From assembly GCF_947493125.1 (NCBI RefSeq), contig NZ_CANLQB010000001.1, positions 186,001-250,000 of the forward strand: DNA of 64,000 bases. Reading direction: 5' to 3'. The position numbers were made by a program, and so were the translations under genes. Position 1 is the first letter of the stretch. Every line of letters begins with the position of its first letter. This DNA is from an uncultured Roseobacter sp. GTDB lineage: Bacteria > Pseudomonadota > Alphaproteobacteria > Rhodobacterales > Rhodobacteraceae. The notes under the pieces are model-generated. The model saw nothing but the letters and a program-made list of their open reading frames with translations, ran no database searches and was not told the origin of the DNA. Shown in pieces: positions 1 to 9,743 of the stretch.

Positions 1-398
1 TTGGCGAGGGGCAGGTGAAATGGTCTCTGCCTGACGCGCACACGGATTTCATCATCGCGGTCGCGGCCGAGGAATACGGGCTCATCCTCGTCCTGGTGAT
101 CATCGCGCTCTACGCCACTGTGGTGGTGCGTTCGCTCATGCGCCTTGTGCGCGAGCGGGATCCGTTCATCCGCCTCGCGGGCACCGGCCTCGCCTGTACA
201 TTGGGCGTGCAGGCCATGATCAACATGGGCGTTGCCGTGCGCCTGCTGCCGGCCAAGGGCATGACATTGCCGTTTGTCAGCTACGGCGGGTCCTCCGTCA
301 TCGCCAGCGGTCTGGCCGTGGGGATGCTGCTGGCGTTCACCCGGACCCGACCCCAGGGTGAAATCAGCGACCTGCTGGTGCGAGGCCGCAACCGATGA
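1..398 (+). CDS. ftsW: FtsW, C-terminal part (cut by window edge)
   Basis: This is the last ~132 codons of the septal peptidoglycan glycosyltransferase (SEDS family), an inner-membrane protein working with a class B PBP at the division site. The reading frame is open from base 3 to the TGA at 396-398. SEDS hallmarks are visible: [14 protein letters not shown] near the start, and the closing segment [18 protein letters not shown], which identifies FtsW/RodA. Hydrophobic helices lie between them. Position directly before murG, with an ATGA overlap, fits FtsW rather than RodA. The N-terminal two-thirds lie outside the window. Confidence 0.95.
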   Translation, partial: GEGQVKWSLPDAHTDFIIAVAAEEYGLILVLVIIALYATVVVRSLMRLVRERDPFIRLAGTGLACTLGVQAMINMGVAVRLLPAKGMTLPFVSYGGSSVIASGLAVGMLLAFTRTRPQGEISDLLVRGRNR

Positions 399-1498
399 GC
401 GCGCAGCCCCTCCTGATGATCGCCGCGGGCGGCACCGGCGGGCATATGTTTCCCGCGCAGGCGCTGGCCGAGGCGATGCTCCAGCGGGGCTGGCGCGTGA
501 AGCTCAGCACCGATGCGCGCGGGGCACGCTATACCGGCGGGTTCCCCCATAGCACCGAGATCACCCAGATCAACAGCGGCACCTTCGCGCGCGGCAATAT
601 CCTGGCCAAGGCCTTGGTGCCGTTCCAGATTGCCGCTGGCGTCGCGGGCGCGCTCTGGAGCATGTGGCGCGACCGGCCGAACGTGGTGGTGGGGTTCGGC
701 GGCTACCCGACCATCCCCGCCCTGTCGGCCGCAGTGGCCCTGAAACTGCCCCGGATGATCCATGAACAAAACGGCATCCTGGGGCGGGTCAATGCGCTTT
801 TTGCGTCGCGCGTGGATGCCTTCGCCTGTGGCACCTGGCCGACCGATTTGCCGGAGGGGGTCGAGGGCTATCACACCGGCAACCCCGTGCGCCGCGCGAT
901 CCTCGACCGGGTCGAGGCGGGCTATATCTCGCCGGGGGACTACCCGATGGAGCTGCTCGTGATCGGCGGCAGCCAGGGCGCGCGCGTCTTGAGCGATGTG
1001 ATCCCGCCTGCGATTGCCGCCTTGCCCATGGCGATGCTCAAGAACATCCGCGTCAGCCATCAGGCTCGCGAGGAGGATCAGGAGCGCGTCGCCGCTTTCT
1101 ATGCCGACAGTGGCATCCAGGCCGAGGTACAGCCCTTCTTCCACGATGTCCCCCGCCGTATGACCGAGGCGCAATTGGTGATCAGCCGGGCAGGGGCCTC
1201 GTCGGTGGCCGACCTCACGGTAATCGGGCGCCCTTCGATCCTCATTCCCTTCGCCGCCGCCACAGGCGATCACCAGACGGCAAATGCACGCGGGCTGGTT
1301 GAGGCCGGGGGGGCCATTATGATCCCCGAAAGCCGGCTGGAGGTGGATGCCGTGGCGGAACAGATCCTCGCGGTACTGGACAATCCCGACGGGGCGATGC
1401 AGATGGCGCGCTCGGCGGCAAAATGCGGCAAACCGGATGCCACCGAGGCGCTGGTGGCCATGGTCGAACAGCTGGCAGCAAAGGGGCAAGAGACATGA
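395..1498 (+). CDS. murG: UDP-GlcNAc:lipid I GlcNAc transferase MurG
   Basis: MurG transfers GlcNAc from UDP-GlcNAc to lipid I, giving lipid II on the cytoplasmic face of the inner membrane. The 367-residue length is normal for the GT28 family. The glycine-rich loop [13 protein letters not shown] begins at residue 12, a second loop [11 protein letters not shown] sits near residue 190, and the donor-binding region [11 protein letters not shown] with a following GDHQTANA is present in the C-terminal domain. The ATG overlaps the ftsW stop by four bases, implying translational coupling. Downstream murC overlaps in the same way. Confidence 0.97.
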   Translation: MSAQPLLMIAAGGTGGHMFPAQALAEAMLQRGWRVKLSTDARGARYTGGFPHSTEITQINSGTFARGNILAKALVPFQIAAGVAGALWSMWRDRPNVVVGFGGYPTIPALSAAVALKLPRMIHEQNGILGRVNALFASRVDAFACGTWPTDLPEGVEGYHTGNPVRRAILDRVEAGYISPGDYPMELLVIGGSQGARVLSDVIPPAIAALPMAMLKNIRVSHQAREEDQERVAAFYADSGIQAEVQPFFHDVPRRMTEAQLVISRAGASSVADLTVIGRPSILIPFAAATGDHQTANARGLVEAGGAIMIPESRLEVDAVAEQILAVLDNPDGAMQMARSAAKCGKPDATEALVAMVEQLAAKGQET

Positions 1499-2901
1499 GC
1501 GCAGCAACCAAACTGCCCGGTGACGTCGGGCCCATCCATTTCGTCGGCATCGGCGGTATCGGCATGTCAGGCATCGCAGAGGTGCTGCTGAACCACGGCT
1601 ATACGGTGCAGGGCTCGGACCTGAAAGCGACCCCCATCACCCAGCGTCTGGAAGAGCTGGGCGCTCAGGTTTTCGAGGGCCAGAGCGCTGAGAATGTCGT
1701 TAATGCCGAGGTCGTGGTGATCTCCTCTGCCATCAAGCCGGGCAATGCCGAGTTGGACGCCGCCCGCGCCCAAGGTCTGCCCATCGTGCGCCGGGCCGAG
1801 ATGCTGGCGGAGCTCATGCGGCTGAAATCCAATATCGCCGTCGCCGGGACGCACGGCAAGACCACGACGACCACGATGGTGGCCACGTTGCTTGATGCGG
1901 GCGACTTCGACCCCACGGTCGTGAACGGCGGCATCATCCACGCCTACGGCTCGAACGCCCGGGCGGGCGAGGGTGAGTGGATGGTCGTCGAGGCCGATGA
2001 GAGCGACGGCACTTTCAACCGCCTGCCCGCGACCATCGCAATTGTCACCAACATCGACCCCGAGCATATGGAGCACTGGGGCGATTTCGACACGCTGCGG
2101 CAGGGATTTCTGGATTTCGTCTCCAACATCCCCTTCTACGGCGTCGCGGTCTGCTGCACCGATCACCCGGAGGTGCAGGCGCTGGTGGGCAAGATCACCG
2201 ACCGCCGCGTAATCACCTATGGGTTCAACGCCCAGGCCGATGTGCGCGCGGTCAACCTGACCTACAAGAACGGCATCGCGCATTTCGACATCGCCCTGCA
2301 GGCCGAAGACATCGTGGTGGAAGATTGCTCGCTGCCTATGCCGGGTGATCACAACGTCTCCAACGCGCTCTCAGCCGTCGCCGTGGCCCGGCATCTGGGC
2401 ATGAAGGGCGAGCAGATCCGCACGGCGTTAGCCAACTTCGGCGGCGTTAACCGGCGCTTTACCCGGGTCGGAGACGTTGAGGGCGTGACGATTATTGATG
2501 ATTACGGCCACCATCCGGTGGAGATTGCCGCGGTGCTGAAAGCCGCGCGGCAGGCGACGGACGGCCGCGTAATCGCTGTGCATCAGCCACACCGCTATAC
2601 GCGTCTGTCGAGCCTCTTTGACGACTTCTGCGCCTGTTTCAACGACGCTGATGTGGTCGGTATCGCCGAGGTCTATGCCGCCGGCGAAGACCCCATTGAA
2701 GGCGCCAGCCGTGACGATCTGGTCGCGGGCCTCATCCGCCACGGCCACCGTCACGCCCGTGCCGTGGTGGGCGAGGACGACCTCGAACGCCTCGTGCGCG
2801 AACAGGCGAGCCCCGGCGACATGGTCGTCTGCCTTGGCGCAGGCACCATCAGCACCTGGGCCAACGGCTTGCCAGCCCGTTTGCGCAAAGGGGCCGCATG
2901 A
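1495..2901 (+). CDS. murC: UDP-N-acetylmuramate--L-alanine ligase MurC
   Basis: MurC adds the first amino acid of the stem peptide (L-Ala) to UDP-MurNAc in the cytoplasm, using ATP. From the ATG at 1495 the protein has 468 residues. The UDP-binding loop [17 protein letters not shown] starts near residue 16 and the ATP loop [10 protein letters not shown] is at 117-126. The Mur-ligase motifs [19 protein letters not shown] and [10 protein letters not shown] follow in order. The frame is open further upstream to 1423, but the ATG overlapping the murG stop gives the normal N-terminus, so I use it. The stop overlaps the next gene. Confidence 0.97.
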   Translation: MSAATKLPGDVGPIHFVGIGGIGMSGIAEVLLNHGYTVQGSDLKATPITQRLEELGAQVFEGQSAENVVNAEVVVISSAIKPGNAELDAARAQGLPIVRRAEMLAELMRLKSNIAVAGTHGKTTTTTMVATLLDAGDFDPTVVNGGIIHAYGSNARAGEGEWMVVEADESDGTFNRLPATIAIVTNIDPEHMEHWGDFDTLRQGFLDFVSNIPFYGVAVCCTDHPEVQALVGKITDRRVITYGFNAQADVRAVNLTYKNGIAHFDIALQAEDIVVEDCSLPMPGDHNVSNALSAVAVARHLGMKGEQIRTALANFGGVNRRFTRVGDVEGVTIIDDYGHHPVEIAAVLKAARQATDGRVIAVHQPHRYTRLSSLFDDFCACFNDADVVGIAEVYAAGEDPIEGASRDDLVAGLIRHGHRHARAVVGEDDLERLVREQASPGDMVVCLGAGTISTWANGLPARLRKGAA

Positions 2902-3149
2902 TGCTGCTCTGGGCCTGCATTGCCTGGGTCCTTGCCTCGGCGCTTGTGGCCATGCTGCCCATGCGCCACCAGTATGTGCCGGGCGTGGTCCTGCTCATCG
3001 CAGCGCCTGTTCTGATCCTCTGGGTTGCCGCGGCGTACAGCTGGTGGGCCGCCGCCCTCGCGCTTTTTGCCTTTGTATCCATGTATCGTAACCCGTTGCG
3101 CTATTTTGTTGCGCGCGCGCGCGGTCAAAGACCGGAGATCCCGAAATGA
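2898..3149 (+). CDS. DUF2484 family small membrane protein
   Basis: This 83-residue protein is very hydrophobic, with about three predicted membrane helices and a basic C-terminus ([16 protein letters not shown]). Small proteins of this type (DUF2484) sit between murC and murB in Rhodobacteraceae; their function is unknown. The ATG overlaps the murC stop by four bases and the stop overlaps the following gene, so it is translated as part of the cell-wall operon. Family assignment is by remembered resemblance and position. A role linked to peptidoglycan synthesis would be inference from location only. Confidence 0.8.
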   Translation: MMLLWACIAWVLASALVAMLPMRHQYVPGVVLLIAAPVLILWVAAAYSWWAAALALFAFVSMYRNPLRYFVARARGQRPEIPK

Positions 3150-3397
3150 GCCTGTCTCTCATCCTGGCGGCCGTCTGGGCCGTGGTCGCCAATGTGCTGG
3201 CGATGACGCCGAGCAAGGACCAGCACTGGCGCAACGCCTATATGCTGATCACCGTGGGCATCCCGATTGTAGGTTACGTGACCTGGCAGCATGGGCCCTG
3301 GGTCGGCATTCTGGTGATGGCGGCGGGCATGTCGGTGCTGCGCTGGCCGGTCATCTATCTGGGGCGCTGGATCAAACGCCGCACCCTTCACCGATGA
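3146..3397 (+). CDS. Second small DUF2484-like membrane protein
   Basis: A second 83-residue membrane protein overlaps the previous gene by four bases and murB by four. It has the same size, helix layout and basic C-terminal tail ([16 protein letters not shown], compared with [15 protein letters not shown] in the neighbour). This suggests the pair came from an old tandem duplication that diverged strongly. No catalytic motif is visible. I place it in or near DUF2484 from size, topology and location. Function is unknown. Confidence 0.75.
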   Translation: MSLSLILAAVWAVVANVLAMTPSKDQHWRNAYMLITVGIPIVGYVTWQHGPWVGILVMAAGMSVLRWPVIYLGRWIKRRTLHR

Positions 3398-4323
3398 CGC
3401 AGATGCCTGACGTGCGGGGCCGCCTGACGCCCAACCGCGCGCTCAGCGATCTGACCTGGTTGCGCGTGGGCGGCCCGGCAGACTGGTTCTTTCAGCCCGC
3501 GGATCTCGACGACCTCCGCCAGTTCCTGGCCGCGCTGCCGGACGAGGCGGCGGTGTTTCCCATGGGCGTCGGCTCCAACCTGATTGTGCGCGACGGGGGG
3601 CTGCGCGCGGTGGTAATCCGGCTCGGGCGCGGGTTCAACGGCACTGAGATTGATGATGCCCGTGTCACGGCCGGGGCGGCTGCGCTGGATGCGCATGTGG
3701 CCCGGAAAGCGGCGGATGCGGGCCGCGACCTGACCTTTCTGCGCACGATCCCCGGCAGTATTGGCGGGGCCCTGCGCATGAATGCGGGGTGTTATGGCAG
3801 CTACATCGCGGATGTTCTGGTCGAAGCGCAGGCGGTGACGCGCAGCGGGGAGGTCACAACGCTGACACCTGAGGATCTGGACTTCGCCTACCGGCATAGC
3901 GCGCTGCCTGACGGCTGGGTGTTGACCGCGGCCACTTTCGACGCGCCTGCCGGTGATCCGGGCGCTCTGCATGCCCGCATGGACGAGCAGCTTGCCAAGC
4001 GCGACGCCACCCAGCCGACAAAGGACCGCAGCGCGGGCTCCACCTTCCGCAACCCGGCGGGATTTTCCTCGACAGGCCGGACGGACGATGTGCATGACCT
4101 GAAGGCCTGGAAGGTGATCGACGACGCCGGATTGCGCGGCGCGCGGCAGGGCGGGGCGCAGATGAGCGAGAAGCACCCCAACTTCCTGATCAATACCGGT
4201 GACGCCACGGCCGCAGACCTGGAGGGATTGGGCGAGGCGGTCCGAAAAAAGGTTTACGCTCAAAGCGGGATCACGCTAGAATGGGAAATCATGCGCGTGG
4301 GTGAGGCTGGCCCCGTGGATTAA
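3394..4323 (+). CDS. murB: UDP-N-acetylenolpyruvoylglucosamine reductase MurB
   Basis: MurB is the FAD enzyme that reduces UDP-GlcNAc-enolpyruvate to UDP-MurNAc with NADPH, the second committed step of peptidoglycan synthesis. The ATG at 3394, overlapping the preceding stop, gives 309 residues, typical of the shorter MurB type. FAD-binding [11 protein letters not shown] and [13 protein letters not shown], the segment [19 protein letters not shown], the AGSTFRNP motif carrying the catalytic Ser, and [10 protein letters not shown] are all present. The C-terminal LEWEIMRVG supplies the conserved Glu. The stop codon forms part of a CtrA-type box. Confidence 0.97.
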   Translation: MTQMPDVRGRLTPNRALSDLTWLRVGGPADWFFQPADLDDLRQFLAALPDEAAVFPMGVGSNLIVRDGGLRAVVIRLGRGFNGTEIDDARVTAGAAALDAHVARKAADAGRDLTFLRTIPGSIGGALRMNAGCYGSYIADVLVEAQAVTRSGEVTTLTPEDLDFAYRHSALPDGWVLTAATFDAPAGDPGALHARMDEQLAKRDATQPTKDRSAGSTFRNPAGFSSTGRTDDVHDLKAWKVIDDAGLRGARQGGAQMSEKHPNFLINTGDATAADLEGLGEAVRKKVYAQSGITLEWEIMRVGEAGPVD

Positions 4324-4335
4324 CGGCGCGTTAAC
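4320..4335. promoter_or_regulatory. CtrA-type binding site, full consensus TTAA-N7-TTAAC
   Basis: TTAA at 4320-4323 (sharing the murB stop), exactly seven bases, then TTAAC at 4331-4335. This is an exact match to the full CtrA consensus of alphaproteobacteria. It opens the only sizeable gap (120 bp) in the first half of the division cluster, about 110 bp before the ddl start, where a promoter for ddl-ftsQA would be expected. Binding is inferred, not shown. Confidence 0.55.
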
Positions 4336-4443
4336 CACGATCCACCCAGACTGCGGGCAAAAGAGAGACGGTGAACCGGCGCAAAAGCCGGACGCATGAG
4401 GCAAAATCAAGGGCACGGAAAGGCCCGGCAAAGAGGCACGAAC

Positions 4444-5364
4444 GTGGGTCAGTCGAGCAGGACACCCCAACGCGTGGCGGTATTGATGGGCGGCCCTTCG
4501 GCGGAGCGCGAAGTGTCGCTGTCGAGCGGGACAGCCTGCGCTGCCGCCCTGCGGGGAGAAGGATACGAGGTGGTCGAGGTCGATGCGGGCCCCGACCTCT
4601 GTTCCGTTCTGGCCGATCTCAAGCCCGACGCCATCCTGAACTGCCTGCACGGCCGCTGGGGCGAGGATGGCTGCGTCCAGGGTCTGCTCGAATGGGTCGG
4701 TATCCCCTATTCCCACTCCGGTGTTCTGTCCTCCGCGCTGGCCATGGACAAGCAGCGCAGCAAGGCAGCCTTTGCCGCCGCTGGCCTGCCCGTGGTCAGC
4801 AGCGTCATGGCGCCCGCGAACGAGGTCCGCACCCGCCACGTGATGAAGCCGCCCTATGTGGTGAAGCCCAACAACGAAGGCTCCTCGGTCGGCATCTATC
4901 TGGTGCACGACTGGGCCAATGGCCCACCGCAGCTTTCCAAAGATATGCCCGCGCAGGTGATGGTCGAAACCTACGCCCCGGGGCGCGAACTGACGACCAC
5001 AGTGATGGGCGACCGGGCGCTGACGGTGACCGATATCCTCACCGAGGGCTGGTACGACTATGACGCCAAGTACAAGCCCGGCGGCTCGCGCCACGTGGTG
5101 CCAGCCGATGTGCCGTCCGAAATCTTCGATCTCTGCATGGACTATGCCCTGCGTGCGCATGAGGCTTTGGGCTGCCGCGGTGTCAGCCGCACCGATTTCC
5201 GCTGGGACGAAGCTCGGGGCACAGACGGCCTGATCCTGCTCGAGACCAATACGCAACCCGGCATGACCGAAACCTCGCTCACCCCCGAACAGGCGCAGGC
5301 CTGCGGCATGAGCTTTGGCCAGCTTTGCGCCTGGATGGTGGAGGACGCCTCATGCGATCGCTGA
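4444..5364 (+). CDS. ddl: D-alanine--D-alanine ligase
   Basis: This ATP-grasp ligase makes the D-Ala-D-Ala dipeptide used by MurF. I choose the GTG at 4444 because AGAGG lies seven bases upstream and the resulting 306-residue protein has a normal N-terminus (VAVLMGGPSAEREVSLSSG near residue 12). An ATG at 4396 in the same frame would add 16 residues of non-conserved sequence. Motifs visible: LHGRWGEDGCVQGLLE, YSHSGVLSSALAMDK, VVKPNNEGSSVGI and the C-terminal LLETNTQPGMTETSL. It follows the CtrA-type box and overlaps ftsQ by 13 bases. Confidence 0.95.
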   Translation: MGQSSRTPQRVAVLMGGPSAEREVSLSSGTACAAALRGEGYEVVEVDAGPDLCSVLADLKPDAILNCLHGRWGEDGCVQGLLEWVGIPYSHSGVLSSALAMDKQRSKAAFAAAGLPVVSSVMAPANEVRTRHVMKPPYVVKPNNEGSSVGIYLVHDWANGPPQLSKDMPAQVMVETYAPGRELTTTVMGDRALTVTDILTEGWYDYDAKYKPGGSRHVVPADVPSEIFDLCMDYALRAHEALGCRGVSRTDFRWDEARGTDGLILLETNTQPGMTETSLTPEQAQACGMSFGQLCAWMVEDASCDR

Positions 5365-6227
5365 AACGGCGCCGCCCCGGGCCCTGCGATCCCGCCCCCT
5401 CCCGCTGGGCCTGGCGGATGCAGCGGCTGATGCTGACGCCGGCGTTCCTGGTGATGCTGCGCGCGGGCGTACCGCTGGCACTGACCCTCGGAGCGGCGAT
5501 CTGGTGGCTCTCGGACGCCGCCAACCGCCAGATGATCCACGACACCGTGGCCGAAGCCCGCGCCAGTTTCGAGACACGGCCTGAGTTCATGGTGCAACTG
5601 ATGGCCATCGACGGAGGTGACGACGCGCTCGCCGAAGATATCCGCGAGGTCGTGCCGCTGGATTTCCCCATCAGTTCCTTCGATCTCAACCTCAAGGACA
5701 TCCGCGACACCATCGCCGGGCTACCGCCTGTGAAGACCGTTGGCGTGCGCATTCGACCCGGCGGGATTCTGCAGGTCGACGTGACGCCGCGCACGCCGGT
5801 CGCGATCTGGCGCAGCGCCGCCGGGCTCACGCTGATCGACATCACCGGGGCCCATCTGGGCAAGCTTGGCAAACGCATGGAGCGCGCCGATCTGCTGGTC
5901 GTGGCGGGCAAAGGGGCCGAGACCGAGGTCAGGGAGGCGCTGGATCTCTACCGCGCCGCGGCCCCCCTCGGCGGACGCCTGCGCGGCCTCGTGCGTATGG
6001 GCGAGCGGCGCTGGGATGTGGTGCTCGACCGCAACCAGCGCATCCTGTTGCCCGAGGAGGGCGCGGTGGAGGCGCTCGAACGGGTGATCGCGCTCGACGC
6101 CGCGCAAGACATGCTGGCCCGCGACATCGCGCGGGTCGATCTGCGGCTGGGCGCGCGGCCCACGGTGCAGATGAGCGAACAGGCCGCCACGCTGTGGTGG
6201 GAAATCAAGAAAGTTTCAGGGCAGTAG
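5352..6227 (+). CDS. ftsQ: Cell division protein FtsQ
   Basis: FtsQ is a bitopic divisome protein that links early and late division proteins through its periplasmic part. From the ATG at 5352 it has 291 residues: an Arg-rich cytoplasmic tail, one membrane helix (roughly residues 33-52, ending AAIWWLSD), then a POTRA-like domain (FPISSFDLNLKDIRDTIAG) and the FtsQ domain. The segment VDVTPRTPVAIWR is typical of the family. The start overlaps the end of ddl, and ftsA follows three bases after the stop, so the three genes are probably co-transcribed. Confidence 0.93.
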   Translation: MRSLKRRRPGPCDPAPSRWAWRMQRLMLTPAFLVMLRAGVPLALTLGAAIWWLSDAANRQMIHDTVAEARASFETRPEFMVQLMAIDGGDDALAEDIREVVPLDFPISSFDLNLKDIRDTIAGLPPVKTVGVRIRPGGILQVDVTPRTPVAIWRSAAGLTLIDITGAHLGKLGKRMERADLLVVAGKGAETEVREALDLYRAAAPLGGRLRGLVRMGERRWDVVLDRNQRILLPEEGAVEALERVIALDAAQDMLARDIARVDLRLGARPTVQMSEQAATLWWEIKKVSGQ

Positions 6228-6230
6228 ACA

Positions 6231-7562
6231 ATGAATTTTTACGAAAGCCAGCGCCAGATGCGGAACATGCGCAAAGCGGCCATGCAGCGGGGCGTGGTCG
6301 CTATTCTGGACGTGGGCAGTTCGAAGATCTCCTGCCTTGTGCTGCGGTTCGACGGCAGCGGCGATCTGGGCGAAGAGGGTGAGATCGGCTCGCTCGCCGG
6401 TCAGTCGCAGTTCCGCGTCATCGGGGCGGCCACCACCCGGTCTCGCGGCGTCCGGTTCGGCGAGATTTGCGCGATGCCCGAGACGGAGCGTGCGATCCGC
6501 ACCGCCCTTCAGGGCGCGCAGAAGATGGCGGGCATCCGGGTCGATCACGTGATCGCCTGTTTCGCGGGGGCCGATCCGCGCTCCTACGGCCTCGACGCCG
6601 AGATTGCACTTGAGGGCGAGGCGGTCGACGAGCAGGACGTGGCGCGCGTGCTCGCCGCCTGCGATGTGCCGGACTACGGCGCGGGCCGCGAGGTGCTGCA
6701 CGCCCAGCCGGTGAATTTCGCGCTGGATCATCGCTCCGGCCTCAGTGACCCCCGCGGCCAGTTGGGCAATGCGCTCTCGGTGGACATGCACATGCTGACG
6801 GTCGACGGCGCAGCCATCCAGCATCTCGCCCATTGCATCAAGCGCTGCGATCTGGAGCTCGCAGGTATCGCCTCCTCGGCTTATGTCAGCGGGATTGCCG
6901 CGCTCGTGGAAGATGAGCAGGAACTGGGGGCGGCCTGCATCGACCTCGGCGGTGGCGCCACCGGCGTGTCGATCTTTATCAAGAAGCACATGATCTATGC
7001 AGACAGCGTGCGTATGGGGGGCGATCACGTGACCGGCGACATTTCCATGGGGTTGCAGATCCCCATGGCCATGGCCGAACGGATCAAGACGATGCACGGC
7101 GGTGTACATGCCACCGGCATGGATGACCGCGAGATGATCGAGATCGGTGGCGACACCGGCGATTTCGAGCATGACCGCCGCACCGCGAGCCGCGCTGAAG
7201 TGATCGGCATCATGCGCCCCCGGGTCGAGGAAATCCTCGAAGAGGTGCGCGCGCGGCTTGATGCCGCCGGGTTTGACCATCTTCCGAGCCAGCAGATCGT
7301 GCTCACGGGCGGCGGCAGCCAGATCCCCGGCCTCGACGGGCTCGCCAGCAAGATCCTCGGCCAGCAGGTCCGCCTGGGCCGCCCGCTGCGCGTGCACGGG
7401 CTGCCGCAGGTGGCAACCGGCCCGAGCTTTGCCTCCGTTGTGGGGCTGACGCTGTTCGCGGCCCATCCGCAGGACGAATGGTGGGATTTCGACATCCCCG
7501 CCGAGCGCTATCCCGGCAGGTCCCTCAAGCGCGCGGTGCGCTGGTTCCGGGACAACTGGTGA
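6231..7562 (+). CDS. ftsA: Cell division protein FtsA
   Basis: FtsA is the actin-like ATPase that tethers FtsZ filaments to the membrane. The protein has 443 residues. The phosphate-1 motif VAILDVGSSKISCLVLR starts near residue 23, the phosphate-2 region AACIDLGGGATGVSIF lies near 243, and the adenosine motif VLTGGGSQIPGLDGLASKIL is in the C-terminal third. The C-terminus ends with a basic amphipathic segment (SLKRAVRWFRDNW), matching the membrane-targeting helix of FtsA. The ATG is three bases after the ftsQ stop. Confidence 0.96.
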   Translation: MNFYESQRQMRNMRKAAMQRGVVAILDVGSSKISCLVLRFDGSGDLGEEGEIGSLAGQSQFRVIGAATTRSRGVRFGEICAMPETERAIRTALQGAQKMAGIRVDHVIACFAGADPRSYGLDAEIALEGEAVDEQDVARVLAACDVPDYGAGREVLHAQPVNFALDHRSGLSDPRGQLGNALSVDMHMLTVDGAAIQHLAHCIKRCDLELAGIASSAYVSGIAALVEDEQELGAACIDLGGGATGVSIFIKKHMIYADSVRMGGDHVTGDISMGLQIPMAMAERIKTMHGGVHATGMDDREMIEIGGDTGDFEHDRRTASRAEVIGIMRPRVEEILEEVRARLDAAGFDHLPSQQIVLTGGGSQIPGLDGLASKILGQQVRLGRPLRVHGLPQVATGPSFASVVGLTLFAAHPQDEWWDFDIPAERYPGRSLKRAVRWFRDNW

Positions 7563-7916
7563 GAAGAATCACGGGTGACGCACCAAAGCCGGTGTGTTAC
7601 CAAAGAGTTAAGGCCCGAGAGAGGTCCAAGGCGGTCGAGCAGTCGTCCGTATGTGTAAACCAAGCGCGACTCGCGCAACGCAGGTCCGGCCTGCGACCGA
7701 TTCCCTTGCGCGCAATCTAGTGCCTGCCTGGCGCAATTGCGCGACATCTTGCCGGTCTGCCCCGCCAACAGGGGGAGGAGACCGGTTTTGGCCCATATTT
7801 TGTGGCAAATTTGCGTTTTTTGCGTGACCCTAGGGCGGTCAACAGCTAGGGTTGAGCTGGAATAGGCACCCAAAAAAGCCCGCGAATGCGGGGCAGCAGC
7901 ACAGGCGGATATACTC
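7563..7916. promoter_or_regulatory. ftsZ upstream region (354 bp, non-coding)
   Basis: I find no credible gene here. The stretch holds a CtrA-like box (7597-7611), two perfect palindromes, TTGCGCGCAA (7706-7715) and GCGCAATTGCGC (7731-7742), and a short CCCGC/GCGGG hairpin at 7879-7893 about 25 bases before the ftsZ ATG. Its length, compared with the tight spacing of the preceding genes, suggests ftsZ has its own promoter. I could not fix a -35/-10 pair with confidence. Confidence 0.5.
7597..7611. promoter_or_regulatory. CtrA-like box, one mismatch (TTAC-N7-TTAA)
   Basis: TTAC at 7597-7600, seven bases, TTAA at 7608-7611: one mismatch from the TTAA-N7-TTAA core. It lies about 310 bp before ftsZ. 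CtrA is known to repress ftsZ in Caulobacter. Regulation here is inferred and weaker than for the exact box before ddl. Confidence 0.3.
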
Positions 7917-9536
7917 ATGACCCTTACCCTTTCCATGCCCGGACAGACCGACCTCCGGCCCCGCATCACAGTCTTCGGTGTTGGCGGTGCGGGCGGCAAC
8001 GCGGTCAACAACATGATCGAGAAAGAGCTGGACGGGGTGGAGTTCGTGGTGGCGAACACCGATGCGCAGGCGCTGCAGCAGGCGAAGTCGGACAACCGCG
8101 TGCAGCTGGGCATCAAGGTGACCGAAGGGCTCGGCGCGGGTGCGCGCGCCTCCGTCGGCGCCGCGGCTGCGGAAGAGAGTATCGAGCAGATCGTCGACCA
8201 TCTGGCTGGCGCCCATATGTGCTTCATCACGGCGGGCATGGGCGGGGGCACCGGCACGGGTGCCGCCCCGATCATCGCGCAGGCTGCGCGGGAGTTGGGT
8301 GTGCTGACCGTCGGTGTGGTGACCAAACCCTTCCAGTTCGAAGGCGCCAAGCGCATGCGGCAAGCCGAGGACGGTGTGGACGCGCTGCAGAAGGTGGTCG
8401 ACACGCTGATCATCATCCCGAACCAGAACCTCTTCCGCCTCGCCAATGAGAAGACGACCTTCACCGAGGCCTTCTCCATGGCCGATGACGTGCTGTACCA
8501 GGGTGTGAAGGGCGTGACCGACCTGATGGTGCGCCCCGGCCTGATCAACCTCGACTTTGCCGACGTGCGCGCCGTGATGGACGAGATGGGCAAGGCAATG
8601 ATGGGCACCGGCGAATCCGATGGCGAGGATCGCGCGATCCAGGCGGCGGAGAAGGCGATCGCCAACCCGCTGCTCGACGAAATCAGCCTGCGCGGCGCGA
8701 AAGGCGTGCTCATCAACATCACCGGAGGCCATGACCTCACACTCTTCGAGCTGGACGAGGCCGCGAACCGCATCCGCGAAGAGGTCGACCCCGATGCCAA
8801 CATCATCGTTGGCTCGACGCTCGATACCGATATGGGCGGCACCATGCGGGTGAGCGTGGTGGCGACAGGTATCGACGCCACGGACGTGAACACCGACGTT
8901 CCCGTGCCGCGTCGCTCCCTCTCGGAGCCGCTGAAGCAGATGGTCTCGGTCGAGGAAGATGCGCCAGTTGCCGCCATGGCCGACATGCCGGAGCCTCAGC
9001 ACAGCGTTGCCGCTGAAGCAGCGGAGGAGCCTTCGCTCTTCAGCCAGATGGATGAGGACCGCAGCGTCACGTCCGAACCAGCGGAGCCCGAGTTCACACC
9101 GAGCCTTGTGGATGTCGCTGACGACGATCTGCCTGCACCGGCCTATCAGCCACAGGTCGCCGCATTCGAGCCCACCCGCGTCGACGCCCCCGCCGAGCCT
9201 GACAGCTTTGTCGCGCCTCGCGCCCCGGCGCCCGGAACCCCCTCGCCCGAGGCGATGGCCCGCCTTCGTGCGGCAGCTCAAAAGGCAGCACCACAGCCGG
9301 CACCGCGCCCGGCTCAGGTGCCAACTGCAGCGCAAGGGGACCGTCCGCGCTTCGGGATCAACTCGCTGATCAACCGGATGACGGGCCAGGCCGAAGCGGG
9401 CTCCCCCGCCGCGCCGCGCCAGCAGCCGCCCGTGCAACAGCGCGCAGCAGAGCCTGCGCAGGTGCCTCAGGATCAGGTCGATCCGGATCAGGAACGGATC
9501 GAAATCCCTGCATTTCTGCGTCGGCAAGCGAACTGA
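7917..9536 (+). CDS. ftsZ: Cell division protein FtsZ
   Basis: FtsZ is the tubulin-like GTPase that forms the cytokinetic ring. The protein has 539 residues, long for the family because of its linker. The N-terminal nucleotide loop [13 protein letters not shown] starts at residue 21, the tubulin signature GGGTGTG is at 109-115, and the T7-loop region [15 protein letters not shown] is near 206. After about residue 325 comes a ~200-residue acidic, Pro/Ala-rich linker, then the conserved C-terminal peptide [12 protein letters not shown] at the very end, which binds FtsA and other partners. A terminator follows at 9560. Confidence 0.98.
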   Translation: MTLTLSMPGQTDLRPRITVFGVGGAGGNAVNNMIEKELDGVEFVVANTDAQALQQAKSDNRVQLGIKVTEGLGAGARASVGAAAAEESIEQIVDHLAGAHMCFITAGMGGGTGTGAAPIIAQAARELGVLTVGVVTKPFQFEGAKRMRQAEDGVDALQKVVDTLIIIPNQNLFRLANEKTTFTEAFSMADDVLYQGVKGVTDLMVRPGLINLDFADVRAVMDEMGKAMMGTGESDGEDRAIQAAEKAIANPLLDEISLRGAKGVLINITGGHDLTLFELDEAANRIREEVDPDANIIVGSTLDTDMGGTMRVSVVATGIDATDVNTDVPVPRRSLSEPLKQMVSVEEDAPVAAMADMPEPQHSVAAEAAEEPSLFSQMDEDRSVTSEPAEPEFTPSLVDVADDDLPAPAYQPQVAAFEPTRVDAPAEPDSFVAPRAPAPGTPSPEAMARLRAAAQKAAPQPAPRPAQVPTAAQGDRPRFGINSLINRMTGQAEAGSPAAPRQQPPVQQRAAEPAQVPQDQVDPDQERIEIPAFLRRQAN

Positions 9537-9559
9537 ATCCTTCACGAATTCAGGATAGT

Positions 9560-9590
9560 GGGTCGCCATCGGGCGGCCCCTTTCTTTTTA
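9560..9590 (+). terminator. Intrinsic terminator after ftsZ
   Basis: GGGTCGCC (9560-9567), a four-base loop, and GGCGGCCC (9572-9579) form an eight-pair stem with one G-T wobble. A T-rich run (CTTTCTTTTTA) follows to 9590. It sits 24 bases after the ftsZ stop and separates ftsZ from lpxC. Confidence 0.8.
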
Positions 9591-9743
9591 ATCTCAGGGA
9601 GTTAGGTGGGTACAGGCGTGTTTGCGCTCAATTGTAACAGTAGTGTTTCAGTCCGTTGCAAAGATTGAGTTGAGCCCGCAGGGCGCAATCCCTAACTACG
9701 ATGCCAATGGGGCCGAAGGGCTCAGAGGAAGTGTGGGACAATC

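Noticed and set aside
281-1507. Open frame antisense to murG
   Set aside because: MurG motifs are complete on the + strand; the antisense frame has shadow-like composition.
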